A DNA stretch of 64,000 nt, taken from NCBI GenBank assembly GCA_963971225.1, contig OZ020267.1, positions 5,766,001-5,830,000 of the forward strand, written 5' to 3'. A program made the translations under genes and the position numbers. How positions within the stretch are numbered: position 1 is the stretch's first letter; every line of letters starts with the position of its first letter. The notes beneath the pieces are model-generated. The model saw only the letters and a list, made by a program, of their open reading frames with translations, did no database searches and was not told the origin of the DNA. Of this stretch, positions 37,243-48,356 are shown piece by piece. This stretch comes from Melieria omissa (Eukaryota; Arthropoda; Insecta; Diptera; Ulidiidae).

Positions 37243-37939
37243 GTAACCCTTTCGACCCCGAAGTTTCCCCTGTGTCTCGATATTACTTTTTGGTATTCAA
37301 ATCATGAAACACTTCCCCAAGAAGTGTATACACGACCTTTGGAAGTCGCCACGGCTCTTTGTTAGAGTTCTAGAGCTAGTTTACTGTTGAACTATTTTGG
37401 ATTAAAACAGGTTAAATAAATTTTGAATCACTATTTTGTAATTACAGAAAAATTTTTCAATATATATGGAAAAATATAAAATTATCACTTTTCGCTTTTA
37501 TTTAACCCATTTCTGCCTAATGTAAAAAATACCCAATGAATATCTCAGCAACGTGCGGAGATAGAAAACTGAAATTGTTTCTGATTTTTTTTCATTTTGG
37601 GTCAATTTCAGTTTGTGTATGAAATTGTATCAAAATCGTGTGGGCGGAACTGGTACCCGGCTTTAATGGGTTAACCATTATGAAAGAAATAGGGTTTTGA
37701 TCAAACGTACTCAATTCGTAGACTTCAATTAGAACACAAGCTTTCCCTGATATTGCTGCAAATTATTGGAATTTATTTTGGGAATAACAGTAAAAATTTT
37801 GTAATTTCCTTTAAATTCACTTTTAAAAATATTAATTTGTTGGTGCCTACTTAAATTAAACCCATAAATCGTAGCTTTAGCTATAAGATGACAAATAGGT
37901 GAAGTTGCTCTCAGGCAACTTTTGGCTCGAAAGGGTTAA
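37243..37939. mobile_element. TTAA MITE, family 1 (copy 2), 697 bp, with nested element
   Basis: Ends CCCTTTCGACCCCGAAGTTT and, on the other strand, CCCTTTCGAGCCAAAAGTTG. The right edge is TTAA; the left edge is GTAA (one change). Collinear with 15634-16206 except for a 169-bp insertion at 37506-37674. It sits 66 bp from a family 2 MITE. Confidence 0.85.
37502..37674. mobile_element. TTAA MITE nested in a family 1 MITE, 169-bp unit
   Basis: TTAA at 37502-37505 and 37671-37674. Ends CCCATTTCTGCC and, on the other strand, CCCATTAAAGCC. The two other family 1 copies read straight through the site as TTTAACCATTATT, an empty-site proof of insertion with TTAA duplication. Non-coding. Confidence 0.9.
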
Positions 37940-39526
37940 TGGTTTTCCCTTAAAGTCTTTCTTACTGAAATATCTCTCAGCCACAGACTCTTTGTGGCTG
38001 GGACTAGGTTGGGACTCACTGTTGGGATCATAATGTCAGAGAGCTGGGAAAGAAAGCTGTAAGTAGAAGCCACAGTCAAGAATTATCTAAATTAAAGCAA
38101 AGTTGAATTGGGTGGATACACTCGTTGTTAGGCTCTTAATTTGAATCAATTCGTAAGCCAAGTGATAGTTAGAAATAAGTCATCAAAACATCATTCAAAT
38201 CTAAAATAAAGTTGAGTACCAACTCTACTTTTAACAAAGATTTGGCTTATGTAAAAGATAGACTCACTAATTTCAATATCCTTCAATATGAGTCATGTGA
38301 CGGATATTTAATTCAAAGCAATCTTAAAATCGTCTTGTTCTTAAAAGACAGACTTACTTATTTCTATAGCCTTCAATATGTGACCTGTTATGAATATTTA
38401 ATTCAGAATGCCTAAAATTTTCTTTGAGCTTTCAAGAGCCAGAAATGAGTCGTATCAATTGTAACACAATGGACATAAGACTTATTTAAGCTCAAGCTCC
38501 ATCAAAACATACAAACTTACCTAACTCATCTATAAGGGGCTGAGTTGTAAGCAGATCACAGACCTAAAAGTTGCCTAGAGTAGAGTTAGAAAGTTAGCAG
38601 AGCACTCTGTGATACCACAAAGGGTCTCTCAAAGACCTGGTTCTGGCTTTGCCTATCAAAAGACAGAAGCAAAGATGGGTAGAGACTTTAATAAATAAAA
38701 TAAGCGATGAGAACCGGCAGAGCAATTCTGAAACTGCCTTCAGAAATCAATTTTGACCAGGGTCCCATATGAACATATGGCATCACTACACCACACCTCC
38801 TGTCAAAGTTTCTCACAAAAATATTCGAAAAATATCCCCAACATAAAATGACTATTTTAAATGACTTAATAATATCGCTGAATCCGTGTAGAGTAATGGC
38901 CGCCACAGTGAAATGCTAACTGGCGCCGTGGCCGTTGCAACGTACATGGTTGATTAATTTTGTGCATTCAGCGCAATGATTAACAAATCGCTGTGGGCGG
39001 GTTGTGTGCATGCGAGCAAACGAGCGCATCAACATTGGGACGTATCACCAACTGTGTTGCTGCAACCGAGCGTTGCAGCGTTTTTGAGGTAGCAATAATT
39101 GCAACGCTCTGCGTGCCGCATTGCCAACATTTGGTCGGGTCGAGTGTGCGCCGGTTTTCCCCACTTTGGGGGTTAGCTGCATTGCATGGCTGCTGCCACA
39201 TATTGCTGACCGGCTGTTCGAGCGATTGCGTTAATGAAATGAAAACACCGCCGCTGGCCGGTGGTTGGTCAGCTGTGGCGGCTCGCTGTGAGTTCAGGTG
39301 CGGCGGCAGTGTGCGGCTTTCAATTTGCAGACAACCATAAAGTGCTGCTGCTCATGTGAGGTCAGCCAAGTTGGCTGCTGCCACATTTAACACATTGTAT
39401 CGTTGGCACCGCTGAATCACCTCAACATACCGAAATTAAGTATTCCGCTATGGGGGCGTGTAATTTAGTTTTTAAAGTCTTTGCTTGCATTGCATAATGT
39501 TGCAATAACTCAGCGACTCCACTCAC
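37940..39526. other. Rest of the receptor intron, no further element recognised
   Basis: AT-rich to about 38880, then a less AT-rich patch (38900-39400) next to the TM5 exon. A loose direct repeat near 38240-38420 (AAAGATAGACTCACTAATTTC / AAAGACAGACTTACTTATTTC) is present. Confidence 0.45.
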
Positions 39527-39685
39527 CTGTTCGTTGTTTGATTTTCGCGGGTGTTTCTTGATGCCGCGTCTCGCTCGCGCTTTTGCGGCAAAGTAAATTC
39601 GTATGTAGACGAAGACCATAATGCAGCTGGGTATGTAGAAGGAGCCCAGTGCCGAGTATAACACGTAACCGATGTCCTCGCTTAG
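39527..39685 (-). CDS. Octalpha2R: Alpha2-adrenergic-like octopamine receptor, TM5 exon
   Basis: A 53-codon internal exon between a clear acceptor (TTTGTAATTGCAG) and donor (CAG|GTGAGT), both in phase 0. It reads LSEDIGYVLYSALGSFYIPS..., which is TM5 of an amine receptor. The two serines of the YSALGS stretch sit where TM5 serines contact ring hydroxyls of the ligand, and the conserved Pro follows. The exon ends in the basic start of loop 3 (YFAAKARARRGIKKHPRK). Phase and content join exactly to the exon at 34760-35800. The preceding exon, which should carry TM4 and the second extracellular loop, was not found between here and the window end. Confidence 0.85.
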
Positions 39686-40429
39686 CTGCAATTACAAAGA
39701 GTGAGAGAACATTTTAGTAAAATTAAAAATTGAAATTTATGTAGATTGAAAATGGACAGGTCAGTTTAAATAGATAGGAGTGACTGTCTAAAGACGGAAC
39801 CCCTTGAGGCCATGAAGACCCATTCTGATACCACATTCCATCGAGCTTAAGACTGCTCACTCATTGAATCAGTTTGAATTTAATCTCAATAAAATCTACT
39901 AGATTGTGAAAAGTTCTGTCGGCTACATTCCCTAAATTGTCGCATAAAGAAGTTTTCCAGCGCAATTTATGAAAAAAGTATTAAATGAAGGTTTCGTGTT
40001 TAATGCCTTTTAGTTTTTTGGAGGAAGTTTTCAGAAAGTTTTGGTGTTTGAAGACCCCCTATTGTTTAATGAGGAATATTTTTTCAAAAGACAATATGGT
40101 ATTTTGTTCAATATTTTACTCAATACAAGCTTTTTGTGAAAAAGTTTTCCGAAAAACATGAAAAAGAGTGATAAGAAAAGGGGGAGGGGGGTTCATGTGT
40201 ACACAAAACACATTCACACTTTTAATGCAAACAACTATGTCTTAGACATCAAAGCTCTATCTCTTCAAGTTTTTATGCTTTTCGTAAAAAGTCTATAGAG
40301 ACCCCTTTAACCTTTATGTGCAAATTACAAAAAACTCAGACGTGGACGGTAGACTAATACTTTGTTCGGCGAAAATGATCAGCACGACGTACTCTTTCAG
40401 AAATATACGGTCGTTGCTCTGTTGCAGAA

Positions 40430-41230
40430 ATGCTGTTGTACAGTGTATTTAATTAATATAAAACATATAACATAATTTATGTGAAAACCAAATTAGGAGA
40501 CTAAGACCTGGAAACTACAAAAAATGTTCATTCGGGATTGGAAATCAAATCATAAGGTTTAGTAATAAATTGTTCCAAGTCGTTGTGATCAGAAACGGAA
40601 ACCCATGTTGCTGGGATCTCTTAAGATTCCAAACATTACTAATACGACAGTTCGATTAGAAGACTAGATACCACTAATAACACTGATTCGGGATTGAATG
40701 AAAACATGTTAGGCCGTTCAATGTCGTTGTGTCAATTTTTTACTGGATCACTGAAGTCAATCAGAAACAGAAATCCAAGGAAATAGAGTCTATTATGAGC
40801 TAAGATTCCACGCACTACTGATGCGACAGTTCGATTAGGAGACTAGATACCACAAATAACATTGATTCGGCATTGCAACTCTTTAGTTTGTGTTAGTTTT
40901 GGATAGATCTCTGATGTCAATTAGAAACCGAAACTCAAGAAGCTGGGTATATTTTGAGCTAAGATTAAATGTATACTACATGGGCTGAAAAGTCTTTGGC
41001 CTGACATAGAGATGGCGCCAAAAATTAAGAATTATTGTGTTGTACATGGAAAACCATCCTTAACTTAGATTCTGTCAAAGTTTCATGACATTTGGTTGAC
41101 TCGTTTTCAAGTTATTGCTTTCGAAGTTTGGCGCCATCTCTATGTCAGGCCAAAGACTTTTCAGCCCATGTAGTAACACAAACAAAACCAATACCACAGC
41201 TTGATTAGGATATGAAGGCCTGGTGTCTCA
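40430..41230. repeat. ~175-bp tandem array, about 4 units, one interrupted by a MITE
   Basis: The landmark TTCGATTAGGAGACTAGATACC or variants occurs near 40491, 40651, 40830 and 41201. Spacings are ~160, 179 and 371; the last becomes ~171 once the 198-bp MITE and its TA are removed. Confidence 0.75.
40976..41173. mobile_element. Tc1/mariner-type MITE, 198 bp, 47-bp perfect TIRs
   Basis: Starts CTACATGGGCTGAAAAGTCT and ends as its exact reverse complement; the arms are identical for 47 bp. TA duplications stand at 40974-40975 and 41174-41175. The ~100-bp core is non-coding. The identical arms suggest a young insertion. Confidence 0.93.
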
Positions 41231-42893
41231 GAATAATTCCAAAGAAAGAAAACTGAAGGAAGAAAACTTTCGACTTGGAATTGCCAACTCGAAACAGCTA
41301 GTTTGGATGTATTTCGTAGGGTATCTTTCTCTCAAAGGATTAAAATTTCCTGCTGTGAGGGCAGCCAGCTAAGTTCTTTTCTATATACCTTGGTATTTCC
41401 TCAAGTGTATTTGACTTGCGCTTCTTGCTACAAACAAATTGTCAGCTGACAAGGAAGAGTTTTGATGTTTAAAGAACAGTGAACACTACATATTCCTTGA
41501 TATCTAATTTAATCAGCGGAGGCTGAATTTCTAGGCGGTGTCTCTCAACTGTGCAATGATCTGAAGGTGACACCCAATGGTCTCCGGTTCAAGCTACTTA
41601 AACCTACGTTCTATAATGACCAAGTGACTACCAGTTTTCTTTGGAGACACTTACTTATGACAATGCCTTATGTAGATAAGTGAGGCGGCTTCAAACTTAA
41701 CGGCTTCAGGCAGCACAAACACAGCCCCTTAATTTACCGCCTCCGTAGTTAGTCCTCCTTGCCTTCTGTCCTTGATATTTTCTTCCAAACATTATTCCCT
41801 TACTAGTCCCTTCCGCCAAAGCCTTCTGGACGTTTTTCAACCATTCCTCCTATTTCGGATCTTACGACACTAAACTTGCAAATTACTGAAGTGGGAAGTC
41901 TGACACACGAACCAGAACACAACAAAAAGTTACTCAGAACATAGCGAAATTTGATAACAATGGATATTTTGATGTACAACGGAGAGCTAAAACACGGTAT
42001 TGGTGGCTGGAGGCGTCGGCTTTCTACTTTGAAGTATCTTTAAGCTTAAAGATTTAATTAATTTAATTTAATTTATTGAATTTTTCGATTTAAATTTGTT
42101 TCTTTTTGTCTTCCATCTTTTGTATTCTTTTAAGTTTTTCAGACTTAATAATAACAATTAAATAAATAAATAAATAAAAGACATCGCTTACGATTATTTA
42201 TTCAAACCAAAGAGGACTTAAGTGTATGGTCTATGTTTTCTGGAGTTTTTTAATTCCATCCAGAAATTCCAAAACAGAAGACTCAAGTGCATAATTTACA
42301 CTTTCTAGATTTAGTAAATCATATATGGCGTTCAAACTGACGACTTAAACGTGTTTAATGTGCTTAAACACGTTAAATGAACAAAACCAGTTCGAAAACC
42401 TGTTCATTCACATGCAATTGTTGTTGGAAATAAAACGTGTTAAACCATTTAACATGTTTTGAAACGAGTTAACACAGGGTTGCATCCGAAAGCTTTCTAT
42501 GAAAAAGCTTTTTTGTCAACTGAACACAGCGCTCACACTAAACACACACCCGAAAAAATTCCTAAAAATTCAGCTGTCATTTCATCAAAACAAAACCAAA
42601 CCAACATTGAAAATTTGTAAATTTTGAAATGAATAAAATTAATCATTTTGCTCGCACTGCTTTCATTCCATTCATCGTTTTTTTATGACATCTGAATACA
42701 AGGCGTCTAGTATTTGGACAAAGTTGAGTATGTTGCCGTGGTTTGTGAAATATGCGCCAATATTTCGCTCGAATCATGCTCCAAGCACATCAGTTCACGA
42801 AAATATTTATTTTTTGTTTGTAAACAAACAGCTGTCAAATTAAATTCCATTGAGCAGTCTGAACGGTTGTGTTCAACAAAAAGCTCTTTTCAC
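41231..42893. other. AT-rich DNA, no supported gene
   Basis: AAACGTGTTTAA and TTAAACACGTT-type words near 42345-42480 give a local inverted-repeat look. No coding sequence recognised. Confidence 0.4.
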
Positions 42894-43650
42894 TTAAACT
42901 ATCAGGTGTACAACTTTGCTTCCGCCGTTTTCCGATAGGTGGCTGTACCGGCTGAGGCTGGTTGAAATACATAGATGGTAATGCCTTTAAAGTGAGTGTG
43001 GACAGTGCCTAACGAATTGTCATCGCCGTTTCAGTGACAGTTGTTCTTGTTTTCGTATTATTCACGCTCGAAAATGTCCGTTTATGTGCCCAATTCTCGC
43101 CATTTGCGGGAAGTTTTACTTTTCTGTTACAATTCGAAAAAAAATGCAGCTGAAGCGCATCGAATGCTCTCAGAAACTTACGGTGATGCTGCTCTGAGTG
43201 AAAGAACGTGTCGGGAGTGGTTTCAACGATTTAAAAATTGTGATTTCGACATGACAAAGTCATCCTCCAACACGACAATGCTCGGCCTCACGTCGCAAAA
43301 GTGGTCAAAAAGTACCTGGAAACGCTGAAATGGGAAGTCTTGCCCCACCCGCCGTATTCCCCAGATGTCGCCCCTTCTGACTTCCACCTATTCCGTTCGA
43401 TGGCACACGGCCTGGCAGATCAACATTTTCAATCCTTCGAAGAATTGGAAAAATGGATTGCTTCATGGATAGCGTCAAAAGAGGACTCCTTTTTTCGAGC
43501 CGGGATCCGAAAATTGCCGGAAAGATGGGAGAAAGTTGTCGCTAGCGACGGACAATACTTTGAATAATACATCTGTAAGCACTTTTTCGCAATAAAGCTT
43601 TTAATTTTGGAAAAAACGGCGGAAGCAAAGTTGTACACCTGATAGTTTAA
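42894..43650 (+). mobile_element. Internally deleted mariner element (irritans-like), 757 bp
   Basis: Ends are inverted copies: TTAAACTATCAGGTGTACAA followed by CTTTGCTTCCGCCGTTTT on the left, the reverse complement on the right. The core TA pair is at 42900-42901 and 43643-43644, with palindromic extension outside. It carries the deleted transposase at 43074-43567. Confidence 0.85.
43074..43567 (+). pseudogene. Mariner transposase with internal deletion and frameshift
   Basis: Starts MSVYVPNSRHLREVLLFCYN, the N-terminal DNA-binding region, through ERTCREWFQRFKNCDFD. It then jumps in another frame to DKVILQHDNARPHVAKVV, YLETLKWEVLPHPPYSPD and APSDFHLFRSM, ending GIRKLPERWEKVVASDGQYFE and a stop. 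About half of a ~340-residue transposase is missing, including the first catalytic Asp; the second (HDNA) and third (PYSPD) Asp of the DD34D triad remain. Little decay outside the junction. Confidence 0.9.
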
Positions 43651-43883
43651 ATAAGTCAGTTTGAAAGCCATTTTACCATGAAATACTAAAACAGAAGATT
43701 TATGTAAATAGTCTAAATTTTTTGGAGTTCGTAAATCTTATCCAAAAATGATAGAACAGCCAATGTGGGCAAATTTTGAATGCATAATTTTCGTAAAATT
43801 TTTGTTGAAAATTTTCTTTACATTCTTAATTTAGTTTTATAAAAAACACGTGAATTGTCTTGAAATGCGAACAAGTTAAACAA

Positions 43884-44113
43884 GTGTCTACTAGAGAGTT
43901 TTTTCGGTAGAGTGTAGAGTGTAGAGCGTAGAGAGACTCTACCTGTTGTGTGTCGACTATAACGCGACTCTCCACTCTAAGAGAGATTGTATGGATACAT
44001 TTTGAGTACTTTGAGCTCTACCTTACACTCTACTAGAGTGTATACACTAATCTACGTCGCTCTACACGAGAGTTTTCTCTAGCTCTACCCAAAACAAAAG
44101 CTACAGTAGACAC
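43884..44113. mobile_element. Candidate MITE with dense subterminal GTGTAGAG motifs, 230 bp
   Basis: Ends GTGTCTACTAGAG and, on the other strand, GTGTCTACTGTAG. Between them, TAGAGTGTAGA / TCTACACTCTA-type words recur about ten times in both orientations, as in elements with subterminal transposase-binding repeats. Non-coding; superfamily not assignable. Confidence 0.6.
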
Positions 44114-47100
44114 GTGGCCTTAGCCTCCTAACAAAAAGTATTCAATTAAACATCTTAAGCAAGTTTTATTTCTTTCTATATATCTTTAAGTGTTTCACGT
44201 CTTACAAGAAAATGTTAAACGCCACATTTTAAAGCTGATAAAAATTTCATTCATTTCATTTGTGATAATTCAATTCTGCCATTAAAAGCCGCTTCACAGT
44301 TGTTGCTGTTTTGTTTTTTCTTTTCGGTGTCGTTTTGTTTTTTCGGCGAATTGCAGGCAAATATAAAATAACAAAGTACCAAAGCGACGGCGAAATCAAT
44401 TTCGAAATTTAATTCTTGTGTGCACTTTACATGCGACACGAATGTGTTTGGCATTCGAAATGAAGGCGCAATGCGTGGTGGCTGCGGAAGTCACATGGCA
44501 ATGGAAATTGAGTGTGACAGGATTTTAAAGGATTAGGCAAACCGGCTGCCACAGTCGAATTAGTGTGGTCGGCCCGCTCGCTGTGCGTGAGTTGATGATA
44601 AGTAAAGCACAATCAGAATGTGATTTAATTGAATATTTTAATTAACAATGACTTTGTGGGCAGAAAGAAAACAATTTATACTTTAATGTTAAGTAAGTTT
44701 TAAAATACCTGAAGCTAATCGAAATTGATTTGCCTTAAATATGGAATTTAACAATATACAAAAATTATCAATTTAAGGTTTTAGTGTGGGGCATAAAACA
44801 AAATCGAGAAATTGTGTTCGTTCAGTTTTAAATTAAAAACATTTTCGGCGGCATTTATGTTCGACACTTAAATTGCAATCACATTCGGGTGTTTACTCGT
44901 TTTATCGTTGTCGGCGTTTGCATTGGCGAAATGCTGAAATTTTGATGGCGCATAAAAAATGCAACATTGCCAAAAACCGCACACACACACATACACAAAC
45001 ACAGCGACACGTACACAAAGCAATCGTAAAAAATACAATCGCCAAATACATAAACAAAATGCAATGCATGCAACATCCGAGAGAACTAAAAAAAATAATA
45101 ATTACGCTCGGCATGTACAGGAAATTACAGCAGAAAATACAAAATTACAAAAAAAAACATTTTAAATGGACAATAAAATTGAGAAGCGCAACGACGTCAT
45201 TGACAGCGCAACCAGATTATTGGGGCCGCTAACGAATTTACAACTAATTCGTGAGACGTCACTGTTTGGATGTCTTCTCTCGTTGTTGTTGTTGTTTTGT
45301 CTTTGTAACTTAATGTTTATTTTATGTATGTTGGCTGTCTGTGTGCGCGCCAAAGCGGCCCAATAAAAATGGAAAATGGAGCGCAACGCGCGCACGTACT
45401 GACTGCACAGACAGACAGCAGCGGTTGCGAGTGGGTGGGTGTGCCAGCCGGAAGCCGATTTCGAGCTGAAGTTGCAATAAATCTCGACGATGTGAAAGCA
45501 CAGCAACGTCAGAAAAACATTGCAAAACGTGCGCCAGAAAAAAAATGCATAATCTGGCACGTGCTCGCCGCATTGATAAGGCAGGCAACAGGCGCGGCTG
45601 TCGGTTGTTTGGCCATCAAAATACTATGCAAAAATATATATAAAAAAAAGAGGAATTCGTGCATCTGGGCCATAACACACACATACACACAGATACACAC
45701 ACATAGATGCCGATTCACTTGCAGCGCTCGTCTTATCGAACTAACCGCAGCCGGAGCGGCGACAGATGTGGCCAATTTGTGGACATGCCTGCCAAAGCCA
45801 ATCAAGAAGCAGTTGGGTAGGTGGCCGTTGGCCGTTGGCCGTTGGCCGTTGGCCCCAAATCACCTGCTTTTAGGCTTAAGAAAGTTAAGGTTAATGTGCG
45901 CCATATTAACTTTTAAAATGGTTAATGCTCAGTGATTTATCAATGCCCGCTTCCCCATGGTTGCTTGGTTGCCGCTTCCCATGGGGCCGTCATTTGCTTT
46001 AAATAACCTAAATTACGTTGTGTTTGTGCTCTAATTTAAATGGTTATCTGCTCGTGCGGCAAACATTGTTATTCAGTTTTATCTAAAATTTCATTATGTG
46101 TCCACCCCAGTCTGGTCTCGATGTCGCAGGCTGGACTGCTGGCTGGCGCAAAAGGGGGACCGCACTGAAACAAACGCCGCCACGAGTTGCATAAATTACC
46201 AACAATTCAAACTGCAAACAACAACATTACAAACACACACACAAACACACAGTCACACAGACACAGAGAGACAAAAGCGCCACAACACTGAGCGCAAAGT
46301 TCAGAAATTGTGTCATTATTCAAAGGTTTTGTTATCTCGTGCGTCATGTAATGTGTCTGAGAGCATTTCTGGTAGTTGGCATTTTGTGCGCGGAATACAA
46401 AATCAATTTTTTTTTTGCATCTGACATATATTTGATTTGTCAGCTTGGGTGAATTTAACTCAAGTGACCAAAATTCCCGCAGCAGGTGGTTAAAGTGGGC
46501 TTGAGAAACTTAATTATCATGTTTTTTTTTTAAAGAGAATATTTATGTTTGAGTTTGGAGAAATGGCAGCCATTACTCTTCAGGAAAAAACGTTTTCTTT
46601 TTGTTTCTATTTATGGCTATGATCAGATAAGCTTGGCATGGAATATTCTCTCTCTCCCTGCTCACTTTTTGTTACTTGTGACTGTAAGATTGGTGGCAAT
46701 AGGCAAAGCGCATCCATAACCCTCATAAGTCATGACCCTCATAAGTTCTCATCTAATTAATAGCGAGCAAAATAACTTTGCATCTCGGGGTTAAGGCGGA
46801 TTGATAGCAGCGGTTTGTAGCTGTTTAAAGTATACTAAAGCATGCAAAAATATTTTCTTATGGCAATTTGTACTTTATTGTTTTCCCAGAATGTTCCCTC
46901 AAGAACGAAAATAAATCGGCCAGGTACAAGTATTAAGAATGTTAATGAAACTAGACCCTCAAGTACGAGTATTAAGTTGCACCCATAATACAAGTGGAGG
47001 TAGGGAACATAAACATCTCAGATGGCCACTGTGTCAAATTTTAATTGCATATTCTTCATAAACAAAAAATAAGATATAAATTTGCATGTTTTAGGTCATA

Positions 47101-47216
47101 TTTACATATTTATTAGTATTTGTACAAGTAAAGCCAAGTCTTTTATATTGCAGCAGTTTGAGTTGAGTATATTCACATTGCTCAGAACAATAACAATTGT
47201 AGCTTAATGTAATATA
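44114..47216. other. Intron DNA with microsatellites and a 7-bp minisatellite, no supported gene
   Basis: (CA)n runs near 44980-45000, 45678-45702 and 46230-46262. GGCCGTT is repeated about 4-5 times at 45823-45855. A 203-codon frame at 45324-45935 passes through a CA run and the minisatellite and has no recognised domain. Confidence 0.4.
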
Positions 47217-47420
47217 CAGTCGTGTCTAGGTATAGTGAACACCCAAAAGCGTCTAAATATTGAAAAATCTTTGAAAGCAATTTCAAGTATAAAACAAAAA
47301 GTGTATTTTGAGCAAATAAAACGAGTTTTTGAACAAAAATATTAACCTTCATATAGTGAACAACCTTAATACTGTGAACAGTGCTTGCAATAATTAGTTC
47401 ACTATATCCAGACACGACTG
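47217..47420. mobile_element. pogo-like (Tc1/mariner) MITE, 204 bp
   Basis: TA flanks (47215-47216, 47421-47422). Ends CAGTCGTGTCTAGGTATAGT and, on the other strand, CAGTCGTGTCTGGATATAGT: 24-bp arms with two mismatches, both followed by GAAC. The word TATAGTGAAC recurs internally (near 47354) and CTGTGAAC near 47373. Non-coding. Confidence 0.88.
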
Positions 47421-48356
47421 TAATTACAAATTATTATATCTGCCGCACAGTCACCGACATTTTTCCGTGACTTTCTGACATAATGCTGAATAATATGCAT
47501 TTTCCTAGATTTTTCATTTACCTGTGTGATGCCGGAAAAAATATATTCAAAATAAAATTTGTTGTTTAGGTTATGTTCGTAGCCAAAATTGTGCTATGAT
47601 TGGTGATATAGTTTTGAATAGTTATATATATTATTTTGAGATTTTTTAATTCACTATTTTGGAAATTTAATATAAAAAATTTGAATTGAGTTTTGGTGCA
47701 AATATAACCTAAAACATCAATAAAAAATTATGTTCACAAAAATTGCATTAAGTATTTTGTTTTTAAGTATCACGTAGGTGGAAAAAACATGTGGAAAAAA
47801 ATTGCAAAATGCTATGAGAGAAAAATATAAGAAAAATTTGTTGACTGTACAAAAATTCTAATTTGATATTTTTTTTGTTTTTAAACAGCAAAAATAAAAA
47901 AAATAACAAAATTAAAAAGAAAAAATGGAAATATTTTAAAAATGATGTTAAAAAATTTCGTTTTATTTTTTTTTAAGTATCACACACTAAACACACTAAA
48001 ACACTATACGACGAAAATATAAGAAAATGTTGGTTATTGTATTAAAATTGATGCTTGATAAACTTTTCTCAAAAAAAAAAAAATTTTTGTTGAAAACACA
48101 AAAATTAAATTAAAATATTGAAAAATTAAATTATTAAAAAATAACCATATATTAAAAACTATGTTTAAAAATCGTTTTATTGGTTAATAATCATACAGGT
48201 GAAAAAAATATATATGGAAAAATATTATACGAGGAAAATATAAGAACAAATTTTGATTCCACCAAACTTTTTTCGAAAACACAAAAAAAAATATTTTTTG
48301 TTGAAAACAAAAAAAAAATTAAAAAAAAATTTAAATATTAAGAAAAAACAATATGT

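Larger units (their letters stand above)
35801..39526 (-). other. Intron between TM5 and ICL3 exons, 3.7 kb, phase 0
   Basis: GT-AG intron (donor GTGAGT at its high-coordinate end, acceptor GCAG at its low-coordinate end). It interrupts loop 3 after ...SNNEQ and resumes at VTSFTT. It holds a ~250-bp and a ~700-bp TTAA-flanked MITE, the larger with a third element inside. Other open frames in it are short and unsupported. Confidence 0.75.
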
